Origin: Bacillus sp. (in: firmicutes) | GTDB lineage: Bacteria > Bacillota > Bacilli > Bacillales > Cytobacillaceae | Length of the DNA stretch: 64,000 nt | Direction: 5' to 3' | Assembly: GCA_011524525.1 (NCBI GenBank) | Contig: WTKE01000025.1 | Span: 16,673 to 80,672, forward strand | Part shown: positions 20,828 through 37,489 of the stretch, one piece after another | Position numbering within the stretch: the stretch's first letter is position 1 | Layout of the letters: the number at the start of each line of letters is the position of its first letter | Notes under the pieces: generated by a model | What the model saw: the letters and a program-made list of their open reading frames with translations, nothing else | What the model was told of the DNA's origin: nothing | Database searches by the model: none | Position numbers and translations under genes: made by a program

Positions 20828-20890
20828 GGGTGTCAGACACCCCAAATGGACAGATTTGCTTTTTTGTCCGTCTGGGGTGGACACTCTTTT
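20828..20890. repeat. REP-like long hairpin, probable bidirectional terminator
   Basis: Nested inverted repeats fill the convergent rqcH/pyrE gap. GGGTGTC pairs with GACACTC, CACCCCA with TGGGGTG, and GGACA with TGTCC, around a T-rich loop; the left arm also contains the local hairpin GGGTGTCAGACACCC. It ends in TTTTT on the plus strand. The GTGTC...GACAC ends with GGACA/TGTCC inner arms resemble small dispersed palindromes that I recall in many Bacillus genomes. Only one copy is in this window, so the repeat status is inferred. Confidence 0.6.
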
Positions 20891-20903
20891 TCTACTTTTT
20901 ATA

Positions 20904-21519
20904 TTATGCTTTTACTACCGGTTTCCAAGCTGTAGGGTCTTGGCTCCAGCTACGAAGACTAGCCACTGCATCCTCTTCGATGTTTCCAGCCGCTAATGCC
21001 ACATCTACTAATGTTGAGAAATCTGTAAGTGAATATGTCTTAATGTTTGCTTCCTCTAAAAGCTTCTTCCCTTTTTCCAGTTCATACGTGAAGATAGAAA
21101 CAACTCCTAATACTTCACAATCCGCTTCTCTTAATGCATCAACTGCAGTAATTACGCTTCCGCCTGTTGAGATTAAGTCCTCCACTACCACTACTTTTTG
21201 TCCTGCAGCGACACGGCCTTCAATTTGATTTCCCTTTCCGTGACCCTTAGCCGATGAACGAACATAACTCATTGGTAAATCAAGTAGCTCACTCACCCAT
21301 GCAGCATGAGGAATTCCAGCAGTTGCTGTTCCAGCTACCATTTCTGCGTCAGGGAAGTTCTTAAGTATTAGTTCCTTTAATCCAGCTGCAATCTCTCTTC
21401 TTGCCTCAGGAAAAGATAAAGTTAGTCGATTATCACAATAAATAGGCGATTTAATTCCTGATGTCCAAGTAAAAGGCTGGTTCGGTTGTAACGATACTGC
21501 TCCGATTTCTAAAAGTGTC

Positions 21520-21539
<20 letters not shown>
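20904..21539 (-). CDS. pyrE: Orotate phosphoribosyltransferase
   Basis: A 211-residue type I phosphoribosyltransferase making OMP from orotate and PRPP, the fifth step of UMP synthesis. It has the PRPP loop [13 protein letters not shown] (about 116-128), the orotate-binding [16 protein letters not shown] near the start, and the catalytic loop [12 protein letters not shown]. It overlaps pyrF by 20 bases and is the last gene of the pyr operon. Transcription probably ends at the REP-like hairpin just beyond its stop. Confidence 0.98.
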
Positions 21540-23936
<2,397 letters not shown>

Positions 23937-23940
<4 letters not shown>

Positions 23941-26900
23941 AATAGTACTGCCTCCCTGCTGTTTGCGGGACTTTTCTCCATCGCCTCAGCTGAAAAATTC
24001 ATTGATTCAATTACGCGTAAAATAGCCTCTGCTGTATCTAATGAAGTTAAGCAAGGAACACCGTTTTCAACTGATTCTCTACGAATTCTAAAACCATCAC
24101 GTTCTGGCTGCTTTCCTTTTGTTAATGTATTAATGACAAATTGCGCTTGCCCGTTTCGAATTACATCAACGATATCAGGGTGGCCTCCACCAATCTTCTC
24201 AACAACCTTCACTGGAATTCCTTGTTCTTGGAAGAACTTCGCTGTCCCTTCCGTTGCCATTACCCGGAACCCGATTGAGAAGAAACGCTTCGCAATTCCT
24301 AAAGCTTCTTGCTTATCTTTGTCAGCAATTGTCATAAGAACTGATCCAAATCCTTGAATTTTCATTCCAGAAGCAACTAATCCTTTGTAAAGAGCTTTTT
24401 CAAGCGTTTGATCTTTCCCCATAACCTCACCAGTCGACTTCATCTCTGGTCCTAATGTAATATCAACTCGTCTTAGCTTAGCAAAAGAGAACACCGGTAC
24501 TTTAACGAATACACCTTGCTTTTCTTCTACCAGCCCTGTCTCATAGCCTTGCTCCTTCAACGATAAGCCAAGAATCGCTTTCGTTGCCAGATTAGCCATT
24601 GGTACGTTTGTGATTTTGCTTAAGAATGGCACCGTACGACTTGAACGAGGATTTACTTCCAACACATACACTTCTTCTTTTGAAACCACGTATTGAATGT
24701 TGAAAAGTCCAATGATTCCTAAACCTTTAGCCAAACGAATGGTGTAATCAACAAGTTTATCTTTTACTGCTTGTGATATGCTTTGTGGTGGGTACACAGC
24801 GATTGAGTCACCCGAGTGAACTCCAGCTCTTTCAATATGTTCCATAATTCCAGGAATAATTACTGTTTCGCCATCACAGATGGCATCTACTTCTATTTCT
24901 TTTCCTGTTAGGTAACGGTCAATTAATATCGGATGCTCAGGATTAATCTTTACTGCTTCCTTCATGTATTGCAATAACTCAGCTTCTTGATAAACGATTT
25001 GCATCGCTCTACCACCAAGTACATATGATGGACGAACCAATACCGGATAACCGATTGAGTTTGCAATCACAGCTGCTTCAGCCGCTGTTCTTGCAGTTTT
25101 TCCTAACGGCTGAGGAATTCCTAGCTCTTGTAATGCTGCTTCAAAACGATCACGGTTTTCTGCACGATCAAGATCATCCAAGCTCGTTCCAAGGATCTTT
25201 ACTCCTCTTTCTACTAACTTAGAGGCTAGGTTAATCGCTGTTTGTCCTCCGAACTGGACAACCACTCCAGCTGGCTTTTCTAAGTCAATTACGTGCATAA
25301 CATCTTCTATCGTTAGTGGTTCAAAATAAAGCTTATCTGAGATACTAAAATCGGTTGAAACTGTTTCCGGGTTATTATTAATGATGATTGCTTCATATCC
25401 TGCCTCTTGAATCGCCCATACGGCATGAACCGTTGAGTAGTCAAATTCAATCCCTTGACCAATTCGGATTGGACCAGAACCAAGCACAATTACACTTTCA
25501 CGTTCACTTACAATCGATTCATTCTCGTCTTCATACGTTCCGTAATAATAAGGTGTTTCAGACTCGAACTCAGCTGCACATGTATCTACCATTTTATAAA
25601 CTGGAACAATGCCCTTTTCTACTCGCCAATCGTAAACAGCACGCTCATTTGTTGCCCATAGCTTAGCAAGGGTACTGTCAGCAAATCCCATTTCCTTTGC
25701 TTCTTTCGTGATTTCCTCGTCAAAAGGAAGAGCTTGCAACTTTGCCTCAAACTCGACAATCTTAGAAAATTTTGCAAGGAAGAATAGATCAATTTTGCTC
25801 CATGCATGAATGGTTTGAATCGTAACGCCACGTCTTAACGCTTCCCCAATATAGAACAGTCGCTCATCTCCAGCTTTACGAATTCGTTTCTCAAGTAACT
25901 CATCAGAGATGTCATCAGCATCGTTTAGAGAAAAGTGGAACACATTCGCTTCTAGGGATCGAATCGCTTTTAATAGAGATTCCTCAAATGTACGGCCAAT
26001 TGCCATTACCTCACCGGTCGCCTTCATTTGTGTCCCTAGTGTACGGTTAGCACTTTCAAACTTATCAAACGGCCATCTTGGGATTTTAGAAACAATATAA
26101 TCTAGTGCAGGCTCAAAGCTTGCATATGTTTTTCCTGTAACAGGGTTCATCATTTCATCAAGAGTTAATCCAACCGCAATTTTTGCCGCTAGCTTAGCAA
26201 TCGGATATCCTGTTGCTTTAGATGCTAGCGCAGAAGATCTACTTACACGTGGATTTACTTCAATGATGTAATAATCATAACTGTCAGGATCTAAAGCTAG
26301 CTGTACATTACAGCCACCCTCAATTCCTAGGGCACGAATGATTTTTAATGATGTGTTTCTGAGCATTTGATACTCACGATCACTTAGCGTTTGACTCGGT
26401 GCAACAACGATTGAATCACCTGTATGAACACCGACTGGATCGATATTTTCCATATTACATACAACGATTGCATTGTCATTAGCGTCTCGCATCACTTCAT
26501 ATTCAATCTCTTTAAATCCGGCAATACTTTTCTCTAATAAACATTGAGTAACGGGGCTATTCTTTAATCCGCTTGTAACGATTTCAACTAATTCCTCTTC
26601 GTTATTACATATACCGCCACCCGTTCCACCGAGTGTAAATGCTGGACGAACGATGACTGGATAACCGATTTGTGCTACGAAGTCATATGCTTCTTTGAGA
26701 TTATGAATAATTTCACTTTCAGGTACTGGCTCGCCTAAGTCATTCATTAATGTACGGAATAAATCTCGATCTTCCGCTTGCTCAATAGCAGAAAGCTTAG
26801 TGCCTAATATTTCTACATTACATTCTTCAAGAACTCCAGAGTTGGCTAGCTCTACTGCTAGGTTTAAACCTGTTTGTCCACCAAGTGTTGGTACAAGTGC

Positions 26901-27152
26901 ATCTGGACGTTCTTTTCGGATAATTGTGCTAACGAACTCCAGAGTTAGCGGTTCAATATACACAGCATCTGCCATCGTTGTATCTGTCATGATTGTTGCT
27001 GGGTTTGAGTTTACTAGGATGACACGGTACCCTTCTTCTTTTAATGCGATACATGCTTGAGCACCTGCATAATCAAATTCTGCTGCTTGACCAATGACAA
27101 TGGGACCTGATCCGATAACTAGTATGCTTTTTATATCTGTACGCTTTGGCAT
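23937..27152 (-). CDS. pyrAB: Carbamoyl-phosphate synthase, large subunit (pyrimidine-specific)
   Basis: A 1071-residue protein, standard for CarB. Two homologous ATP-grasp halves are visible, each with a [18 protein letters not shown] dinucleotide-like start (about residues 12 and 553). Substrate-binding [20 protein letters not shown] and [17 protein letters not shown] occur in the two halves. The C-terminal MGS-like allosteric domain (about 930-1071) has [14 protein letters not shown]. It makes carbamoyl phosphate from ammonia, bicarbonate and two ATP. It overlaps pyrAA by 22 bases and pyrK by 4. Confidence 0.98.
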
Positions 27153-28230
27153 TCGATTGCACCTTCCTCTTTTTCTGTCTCAATCAACTGTAAGAACTGT
27201 TCGAATAAATAATTTGCATCCTCTGGTCCTGGTGAAGCTTCTGGATGATACTGGACTGTAAATGCTTTTGCTTCTTTATGCTTTAATCCTTCAACCGTTC
27301 CGTCATTTAAGGCAATATGTGTAACCTCTAACGAAGTTCCTTTTAGGGATTCTTCTTCAACTGTATAGCCGTGGTTTTGTGAAGTAAGAGCAACTTTTCC
27401 TGTTGCTAAATCCTTCACCGGATGGTTCGAACCTCTGTGACCAAATTTCAACTTAACCGTGTTCGCTCCACATGCTAAGGCAAACAACTGATGACCTAAA
27501 CAAATTCCAAATAGTGGAACATGTCCGATAATTTGTTGAATCATTTCAATTGCTTCTGGTACATCCTTAGGGTCCCCAGGTCCATTCGATAGCATCACTC
27601 CGTCTGGCTTCAAACTTTTAATTTCTTCAGCTGTTGTGTTATAAGGAACAACGATTACGTCACAATCACGCTTATTTAATTCGCGTAAAATCCCATGCTT
27701 CATTCCAAAGTCAACAAGAACGATTCTTCTTCCTCTACCAGGGCTTGCATAAGCAGATTTTGTAGAAACCTGTTTTACTTGATCGTTTCTAAATGGTGCT
27801 TTTAACCCTTCAAGTACTTCCTCGACACTTGCATCAATCGAACAGATGGCACCCTTTAGTGCCCCGTATTGTCGAATGATTCTTGTAAGCTTTCTTGTAT
27901 CGACACCTGAAATTCCAGGAATATTCTTTTCTTTTAATAATTCATCTAATGTTTTTTCGTTTCTCCAGTTCGATGCAAACTCTGCCGCTTCCTTCACAAC
28001 CATTCCATGAACAGACGGAGAAATTGATTCAAAATCATCACGATTAATTCCATAATTTCCAACAAGCGGATACGTAAAAGTAACGATTTGTCCACAGTAA
28101 GATGGATCAGAGAGAATTTCCTGATAACCAGTCATTCCCGTGTTAAACACGACTTCCCCCATTTTTTCTGTGTCACTTCCAAAAGCTTTCCCGATAAAAA
28201 CTGTACCGTTTTCTAGAATTAATTGCCTTT

Positions 28231-28234
<4 letters not shown>
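27131..28234 (-). CDS. pyrAA: Carbamoyl-phosphate synthase, small (glutaminase) subunit
   Basis: A 367-residue class I glutamine amidotransferase delivering ammonia to PyrAB. The start is the ATG at 28234 ([11 protein letters not shown]), forming ATGA with the pyrC stop; the 20 extra residues in the ORF track overlap pyrC. The glutaminase nucleophile is in [11 protein letters not shown], and the C-terminal His/Glu are in [10 protein letters not shown]. The N-terminal part carries [15 protein letters not shown]. Confidence 0.97.
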
Positions 28235-30556
<2,322 letters not shown>

Positions 30557-30571
30557 CTTTAAAAGGTGTAA

Positions 30572-31873
30572 CTATGCTACTTCATTTTCCTTTTCACTTT
30601 CAAACATATCTTCTGCCATTTCTGGTCTACCAGGGAGGATTAGGTTAATCACAATCCCCAAAATTGCTGCTAAAGCCATTCCATGGATTTCAAAGCCTTC
30701 TGATACTTTAATGACTGCTCCACCAATACCTACCACTAAAATTACTGATGAGATCACTAGGTTTCGCTTGTCACCAAAGTCAATTTTGCTATCAACTAAC
30801 ATACGTAATCCCGATGATGCGATAATTCCGAATAGGAGGATGGATACTCCACCCATTACTGGAGTAGGGATTGAGCTTATTAACGCTGTTACTTTCCCGA
30901 TGAATCCAAATACTGTAGCAACGACTGCTGCTCCAAGAAGGACATACACGCTGTACACTCTTGTAATGGCTAGAACTCCAATGTTTTCACCATATGTTGT
31001 CTTCGGTGGACCACCGATTAGTGCAGAGATCATTGTTGCTGTTCCATCTCCTAAAATCGAACGGTGTAAACCAGGGTTTTTAATATAATCACGACCAACC
31101 ACTTTTCCTAATACAAGCTGGTGACCAATATGTTCTGATAATGTTACGATGGCTACTGGAGCCATTAACAATACTAAATCAAGGGTTACTTTTACTTCAT
31201 AATCAACGAATGGTACAAAGAAGTTTGGCATTTCAAACCATTTTGCTGCTGCTACTGGAGCAAAATCAACGATTCCTACTATTAATGAGTACACATATCC
31301 GATAATGATACCTGCGAGAATTGGAATCATGCTTAATGTTCCTTTTCCGTAGATGGAGAAAATGATGGTTGCTACTAATGTTACAAGTGCAGCTGAGAAA
31401 TGTAGTAGGCTGTACTCTCCAGCTGGGTTATTCATTGCCATACTAACTGCGGTTCCTGCTAAAGCCAACCCGATTACAATAATGATTGGTCCTACTACGA
31501 TTGGTGGAAGGAGATTCATAATCCATCGGTAGCCAGCTTTTTTAATGATTAGTGCAACAATTCCGTACACTAAACCAGCAATAAAGCTTCCAATCATGGC
31601 TCCTGCTGGACCACCTGTTGCTTTTGCCGCAATAATTGGTGTAATGAAAGCGAATGATGATCCTAAATAGGCTGGTACTTGCCATTTCGTTATCATAAGG
31701 AACGCGATCGTTCCTAAACCACTGGAGATAAGTGCAATCGCTGGATCAAGTCCAACTAAGAATGGTACTAATATGGTAGCTCCAAACATAGCGAATAAGT
31801 GCTGTAGGCTAAGTGTGAGCCAATGGATTGGTTTCGGTGTTTCGTGGACATCTAGGATTGGTTTGTTATTCAT
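30572..31873 (-). CDS. pyrP: Uracil permease
   Basis: A 433-residue NCS2-family uracil:proton symporter. The start is the ATG at 31873 (MNNKPILDVHET), after AGAGGAGAG; the ORF-track start lies inside the attenuator. It has hydrophobic segments throughout (about 12-14). Family motifs are QHLFAMFGATILVP, PAYLGSSFAFITPI, PVAIVTLSEHIGHQ and GGPPKTTYGENIG. It is cotranscribed between two PyrR attenuators, so uracil uptake is controlled with synthesis. Confidence 0.97.
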   Translation of the reverse strand: MNNKPILDVHETPKPIHWLTLSLQHLFAMFGATILVPFLVGLDPAIALISSGLGTIAFLMITKWQVPAYLGSSFAFITPIIAAKATGGPAGAMIGSFIAGLVYGIVALIIKKAGYRWIMNLLPPIVVGPIIIVIGLALAGTAVSMAMNNPAGEYSLLHFSAALVTLVATIIFSIYGKGTLSMIPILAGIIIGYVYSLIVGIVDFAPVAAAKWFEMPNFFVPFVDYEVKVTLDLVLLMAPVAIVTLSEHIGHQLVLGKVVGRDYIKNPGLHRSILGDGTATMISALIGGPPKTTYGENIGVLAITRVYSVYVLLGAAVVATVFGFIGKVTALISSIPTPVMGGVSILLFGIIASSGLRMLVDSKIDFGDKRNLVISSVILVVGIGGAVIKVSEGFEIHGMALAAILGIVINLILPGRPEMAEDMFESEKENEVA

Positions 31874-31900
31874 GTATGTGTCTCTCCTCTGGTTAGTTAA

Positions 31901-31998
31901 AATAAAAACCCTCTTTTGCACAAGAGGGTCTAGTTGCAGGTCAAGGGTATATTCCACCCCTTAATTCTACATTTCCCCTTGAAAGCCTCTCTGTGCTT
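31901..31998 (-). promoter_or_regulatory. PyrR attenuator 2 (pyrR-pyrP)
   Basis: The terminator is ACCCTCTT / AAGAGGGT (31908-31929) followed by TTTTTATTTT on the minus strand. The PyrR-binding hairpin reads AGCACAGAGAGGCTT (about 31984-31998). Compared with the consensus ARUCCNGNGAGGYU, the conserved UCC is CAC here, which removes one of the pairs closing the loop. Confidence 0.88.
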
Positions 31999-32014
31999 TT
32001 TTAAAAGGTTATAT

Positions 32015-32685
<671 letters not shown>

Positions 32686-32710
32686 TTAAAGGACTTATTC
32701 AACTATAGAA

Positions 32711-32739
32711 ATCATAAAACAGATGTAGAACTTTGTCAA
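32711..32739 (-). promoter_or_regulatory. Sigma-A promoter of the pyr operon
   Basis: TTGACA (32734-32739), a 17-base spacer, then TATGAT (32711-32716) on the minus strand. This is near-consensus and gives a leader of about 145 bases. The -35 contains the TGA stop codon of rluD. Confidence 0.85.
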
Positions 32740-33647
32740 CGATTATTTCTTAAAGACTCGAGAAGCTCTATAAAGTACTCTGGTAATGGTGCTTCAAATT
32801 CTAAGTATTCATTGGTTCGAGGATGATTAAATCCTAACACACCCGCATGCAGAGCTTGTCCACCAATATCTAGCGTTTTTCTTGGTCCATATTTTGGGTC
32901 TCCTGCTAACGGATAACCTATATACTTCATATGAACTCTGATCTGATGGGTACGTCCTGTCTCTAACTGACATTCGACAAGGGTAAAATCTTTAAAGCGC
33001 TCTATTACCTGAAAATGAGTAACGGCATGCTTTCCGTTATCCACTACAGTCATACTTTGACGATCTTTAGGGTCCCTTGCTAGCGGGGCATCAATTGTCC
33101 CATAATCATGCGGAATAACTCCATGGACAATGGCACGGTATTTACGGGTTACTGTCTTTGCAACGAGTTGATTTACAAGGCTTTCGTGAGCCATATCATT
33201 TTTTGCAACCATCAATAACCCGGAGGTGTCCTTATCGATTCGATGGACGATACCTGGTCGAAGCACTCCATTAATACCCGACAGATCTTTACAATGAGCC
33301 ATTAAACCATTTACAAGTGTCCCTGTAGTGTGACCAGGTGCTGGGTGCACCACCATTCCCTTAGGCTTGTTTACAACTAATACATCACTATCCTCATAGA
33401 AAACCTCGAGGTCCATAGACTCTGGAACCACATCAAGCTCCTCTGGATCAGGAATGCTTATTTCTATCATATCTCCAACCGAACATTTATAACTACTTTT
33501 TACTTTTTGACCGTTAACAACAACGTTCCCCTCTTGCATCCATAGCTGCACTTGAGACCTCGACCATTCATTGTTAACACTCGAAAGAACCTTATCTAGT
33601 CTTTCGCCTTTATGCTCTTCATTAATTGTTTGTATTACTTTTTCCAT
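32736..33647 (-). CDS. rluD: RluD-family 23S rRNA pseudouridine synthase (YlyB)
   Basis: A 303-residue RluA/RluD-type pseudouridine synthase. The N-terminal S4 RNA-binding domain covers about 14-75. The catalytic domain has HRIDKDTSG (135-143) with nucleophile D138, then [11 protein letters not shown] and [11 protein letters not shown]. subtilis YlyB is the corresponding gene. The exact target uridines in this organism cannot be read from sequence. It overlaps lspA by 26 bases, and its stop codon lies inside the pyr promoter. Confidence 0.93.
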   Translation of the reverse strand: MEKVIQTINEEHKGERLDKVLSSVNNEWSRSQVQLWMQEGNVVVNGQKVKSSYKCSVGDMIEISIPDPEELDVVPESMDLEVFYEDSDVLVVNKPKGMVVHPAPGHTTGTLVNGLMAHCKDLSGINGVLRPGIVHRIDKDTSGLLMVAKNDMAHESLVNQLVAKTVTRKYRAIVHGVIPHDYGTIDAPLARDPKDRQSMTVVDNGKHAVTHFQVIERFKDFTLVECQLETGRTHQIRVHMKYIGYPLAGDPKYGPRKTLDIGGQALHAGVLGFNHPRTNEYLEFEAPLPEYFIELLESLRNNR

Positions 33648-34110
33648 TTGCTATCTCCTTAGATTGTCGCTCTTCTTGCCACATTTGTATCATTAATAAA
33701 CCTACTCCAATAACTAAGGCTGAATCAGCAATATTAAAGATAGGGAAATTATAATTAAAAATATACGTATGAATAAAATCGACTACTTCTTTATGTACTA
33801 CTCGGTCGTAGAAATTACCAATCGCTCCTCCTAGCATTAACCCGAGAGCCACTCCAAGAAGTCTTCTACCTTTCGCTGCTTTTTGAATATAAAGAACAAT
33901 CCCGATAATTACAATCACAGTTATTAAATAAAAAAACCACATTTGTCCTTGCAAAATACCCCAAGCAGCCCCTCTATTACGGTGGGAGGTAATATAAAAC
34001 CAGTTTTCTATAACGGTTATGCTTTCTCCAAGCTCCATTCTTTTCACAACTAACCATTTGGTCCATTGATCAAGAATAATGACAATTAATGCGATTATGT
34101 AATAAAACAC
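33622..34110 (-). CDS. lspA: Lipoprotein signal peptidase II
   Basis: A 162-residue membrane aspartyl peptidase that cleaves prolipoprotein signal peptides. The start is GTG at 34110, preceded by TGGAGG; the ORF-track TTG start overlaps the binding site. Four membrane segments are apparent. Catalytic aspartates are D102 (GNFYDR) and D129 (FNIADS); [12 protein letters not shown] is also diagnostic. It overlaps rluD by 26 bases, a common pairing. Confidence 0.97.
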   Translation of the reverse strand: MFYYIIALIVIILDQWTKWLVVKRMELGESITVIENWFYITSHRNRGAAWGILQGQMWFFYLITVIVIIGIVLYIQKAAKGRRLLGVALGLMLGGAIGNFYDRVVHKEVVDFIHTYIFNYNFPIFNIADSALVIGVGLLMIQMWQEERQSKEIANGKSNTNN

Positions 34111-34192
34111 AAAGGAAACCTCCAAACCTTCTCTTAATATTCCCTTTGCATTTTAGCACATTCTCTATAAAAACGACAGTAAACGCTTCGGA

Positions 34193-34486
34193 TTAAAAAA
34201 GTGGTTTACATAAATATTGATCCAGCTTCCCACAGTCCTCCACCGTTTTTAAGGTGGGCACCATTTGAAGGAGTTCATAAGGCAACAATTCACCTGATAT
34301 TTCGCATCTGCCATACGTACCATTCTCCAATTTTTGAATGGCACTATTGATGTCTCTTAATTCTTCCTCAATAAGCGGTTTTACTAAGGGAGATCCTTTC
34401 GAATTTGATAATTGCATCATTAATTCAGTACGCGATTTCCGGAGTTCCAAATAGAGCTTTTGTTCAAATGCTTCCATTTTGTTCAT
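34193..34486 (-). CDS. ylyA: DksA/TraR-related RNA polymerase-binding protein YlyA (short form)
   Basis: A 97-residue protein between lspA and ileS, the ylyA position. The N-terminal helical half (about 1-55) is coiled-coil-like. It then reads NGTYGRCEISGELLPYELL, matching the start of the DksA C4 zinc finger. Only one cysteine remains at that site, with isolated cysteines near residues 84 and 92, so a normal CxxC...CxxC finger is absent. B. subtilis YlyA (from memory about 124 aa) binds RNA polymerase and affects sigma-G genes; whether this shorter form does so is inference. Confidence 0.75.
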   Translation of the reverse strand: MNKMEAFEQKLYLELRKSRTELMMQLSNSKGSPLVKPLIEEELRDINSAIQKLENGTYGRCEISGELLPYELLQMVPTLKTVEDCGKLDQYLCKPLF

Positions 34487-34614
34487 ACCTCCGTTTTCAG
34501 ATGTTTTCCGTTAGTATATCGCGATGGACATGATTCGACACGAACAACATTTAACAACGAAAACAATCATTAACGAAAGTGGAATAATTACTCATACATA
34601 TTCCCTAAACACAT

Positions 34615-34642
34615 GAAAAACTCTCCGGAAATCCAGAGAGTT
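34615..34642 (-). terminator. Intrinsic terminator of ileS
   Basis: AACTCTC / GAGAGTT (34619-34642), with an inner GG/CC pair extending the stem, followed by TTTTTC on the minus strand. Confidence 0.75.
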
Positions 34643-34652
34643 CTTCCATTTT

Positions 34653-37424
34653 TTATACAAGATGGCTGTAGTTTTCTTTCACTACTTCTGCACAGCGTGG
34701 ACAAAGGGTTGGGTGCTCCTCGACTTTGCCAACTTCAGTTGTTACGGTCCAACAGCGTTCACAAGTTTCACCTTCAGCTTTAGATACGACAATAGCAGCT
34801 GTTTCAAGCTTCACAGCTTCCGCAGGCGCAGAATCCATATCTCCAGCTAACTCAAAACCAGACACAATAAATAGTTGTTGAAGGTTTTCTTTAACTGATT
34901 GTAAAAGTTCCTTTGTTTCTCCTGTAGCATACAAGCTAATTTTTGCTGTTAATGACTTACCGATTACCTTTGCATTACGTGCTTCTTCTAAAGCCTTAAG
35001 GACATCATCACGAACCTTCATAAATTTGGTCCATTTTTCTTCAAGCTGCTTTGCATCAGGAAGGTCAACATACGAAGGCATATCGGTTAATTGAACACTA
35101 TCTTCCTCCACATTAGGAATATATGCCCATACTTCATCAGCTGTATGAGAAAGAATCGGAGCTGATAATTTGGTTAACTCTAATAAGCTTTCATATAAAA
35201 CCGTTTGGATGGCACGGCGCTCGTAGTGATTCTTTGCCTCAATATATAGAACGTCCTTTGCAAAGTCAAGGTAGAATGCACTGAGGTCTAGCGTACAGAA
35301 GTTATTGATCGCATGGTAAATGCTAGCAAATTCGTATTCTTCATAAGACTTTGTCACAGATTTAATTAGCTTGTTTAGCTTCACCAACATGAATTGATCT
35401 ACTTCACGAAGCTTATCAAATTCTACTTTGTCTGTAGCAGGATTAAAGTCTGCTAAGTTACCTAATAAGAATCGGAATGTGTTACGGATCTTACGATATA
35501 CTTCAGCAACTTGCTTTAAGATAGCGTCAGATACACGAACATCTGATTGATAATCTACTGATGCTACCCATAGACGTAAAATATCTGCACCTAGCTGATC
35601 CATTACCTTAGCAGGGACAACAACATTACCAATTGATTTACTCATCTTTCTACCTTCACCATCAAGGGCGAAACCATGGCTGAGAACTCCCTTATAAGGA
35701 GCTTTACCTGTTACAGCTACCCCTGTAGATAATGAAGAGTTAAACCATCCACGGTATTGGTCAGATCCTTCAAGATAAAGATCAGCCGGTCTTTGTAGAT
35801 CATTTCTCTCTTCTAAAACGGCTTGATGAGAAGAACCAGAATCAAACCAAACGTCCATAATATCCGTTTCTTTTGTGAATTTCCCATTTGGACTTGATGG
35901 ATGAGTAAAACCTTCCGGTAAAAGCTCTTTAGCATCTTTTTCAAACCAGACATTTGAACCATGTTCACGGAATAACCCGGATACATGTTCAATGGTTTCA
36001 TCCGTGATAATTGGTTCTCCGTCTTCCCCATAGAACACAGGAATTGGAACACCCCATACACGTTGACGAGAAATACACCAATCCCCACGGTCACGTACCA
36101 TATTAAATAAACGAGTTTCTCCCCAAGCTGGAACCCACTTCGTTTCCTTAACAGCTTCCAACAAGTCTTCACGGAAATCTTTAATAGATGCGAACCACTG
36201 AGCTGTTGCTCGGAAAATAACAGGCTTTTTCGTTCTCCAGTCATGCGGATATGAATGAGTAATGAATGTTAATTTTAATAAAGCGCCCACTTCTTGTAGC
36301 TTTTCCGTAATCGGCTTATTCGCTGTATCATAGAAAAGTCCTTCGAAGCCAACTGCTTCCTTCGTCATAACCCCTTTATCATCAACTGGACAAAGAACAT
36401 CTAAACCATATTTTTGACCTACATGAAAATCGTCTTCCCCATGCCCTGGTGCCGTATGAACACAGCCCGTACCTGCATCTGTTGTAACATGTTCGCCAAG
36501 CATAACTAATGAAGTACGATCATATAAAGGATGCTTCGCTAAAATATGTTCTAGCTCTTGACCTTTCACCGTCTTTACTACCGTTACTTCTTCCCAACCA
36601 ATTTCTTTTGTGACTGCTTCTAAAAGCTCTTCAGCCACAAGGTATTTTTTATTATTCACTTCCGCAACAACATAATTTAATGTTGGATGAACGGAAATTC
36701 CAAGGTTTGCTGGAATGGTCCATGGTGTTGTTGTCCAGATAACGATTTCCGTATCAGCATCAAGCACACCCTTACCATCTTGAACAGGGAAGCCAACATA
36801 AATTGAAGCTGACTTTTTATCCTGGTACTCAATTTCCGCTTCTGCTAAAGCAGATTCACTAGAAGGTGACCAATATACCGGCTTTAATCCTTTGTAGATA
36901 TAGCCTTTCTTAGCCATTTCACCAAAGACCTTGATTTGCTGTGCTTCATATGCTGGATCAAGAGTGATATAAGGATTTTCCCAATCTCCACGAACACCTA
37001 AACGTTTAAATTGAGTACGTTGAGAATCAATTTGACCTAAAGCATACTCTTCACAAAGCTTACGAAACTCTGCAACTGTAAGTTCTTTGCGTTTTACACC
37101 CTTATTTGTTAATGCTTGCTCAATTGGCAGCCCGTGTGTATCCCAACCTGGAACATATGGAGCATTGTATCCACTCATTGACTTATAACGCACAATAAAG
37201 TCCTTAAGGATTTTATTTAATGCGTGCCCCATGTGAATATCTCCGTTTGCGTACGGTGGCCCATCGTGAAGAACAAACATCGGACGATTCTTCGTACGAT
37301 CTTGAACTCTAGAATAAATATCCATTTGGTTCCATTTTTCTTGAATATCCGGCTCACGCTTTGGCAAATTCCCACGCATCGGGAATTCAGTTTGTGGCAT
37401 CAATAACGTATCTTTATAATCCAT
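34653..37424 (-). CDS. ileS: Isoleucyl-tRNA synthetase
   Basis: A 923-residue class Ia synthetase. The HIGH motif reads HMGH (64-67) in [12 protein letters not shown], and the KMSKS motif is KMSKSIGN. The CP1 editing domain lies between, with WTTTPWTIP and [12 protein letters not shown]. The C-terminal zinc finger reads CERCW...CPRC near residues 890-915. This is the bacterial type with a short C-terminus. Expression is controlled by an upstream T-box riboswitch, and the gene is followed by a terminator. Confidence 0.98.
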   Translation of the reverse strand: MDYKDTLLMPQTEFPMRGNLPKREPDIQEKWNQMDIYSRVQDRTKNRPMFVLHDGPPYANGDIHMGHALNKILKDFIVRYKSMSGYNAPYVPGWDTHGLPIEQALTNKGVKRKELTVAEFRKLCEEYALGQIDSQRTQFKRLGVRGDWENPYITLDPAYEAQQIKVFGEMAKKGYIYKGLKPVYWSPSSESALAEAEIEYQDKKSASIYVGFPVQDGKGVLDADTEIVIWTTTPWTIPANLGISVHPTLNYVVAEVNNKKYLVAEELLEAVTKEIGWEEVTVVKTVKGQELEHILAKHPLYDRTSLVMLGEHVTTDAGTGCVHTAPGHGEDDFHVGQKYGLDVLCPVDDKGVMTKEAVGFEGLFYDTANKPITEKLQEVGALLKLTFITHSYPHDWRTKKPVIFRATAQWFASIKDFREDLLEAVKETKWVPAWGETRLFNMVRDRGDWCISRQRVWGVPIPVFYGEDGEPIITDETIEHVSGLFREHGSNVWFEKDAKELLPEGFTHPSSPNGKFTKETDIMDVWFDSGSSHQAVLEERNDLQRPADLYLEGSDQYRGWFNSSLSTGVAVTGKAPYKGVLSHGFALDGEGRKMSKSIGNVVVPAKVMDQLGADILRLWVASVDYQSDVRVSDAILKQVAEVYRKIRNTFRFLLGNLADFNPATDKVEFDKLREVDQFMLVKLNKLIKSVTKSYEEYEFASIYHAINNFCTLDLSAFYLDFAKDVLYIEAKNHYERRAIQTVLYESLLELTKLSAPILSHTADEVWAYIPNVEEDSVQLTDMPSYVDLPDAKQLEEKWTKFMKVRDDVLKALEEARNAKVIGKSLTAKISLYATGETKELLQSVKENLQQLFIVSGFELAGDMDSAPAEAVKLETAAIVVSKAEGETCERCWTVTTEVGKVEEHPTLCPRCAEVVKENYSHLV

Positions 37425-37489
37425 TTTTAAACTTCCTCCTAAATCTTGCTCTTCTAGCTTCAGTGTTACCAGTAATTAGTAAAAATAAA

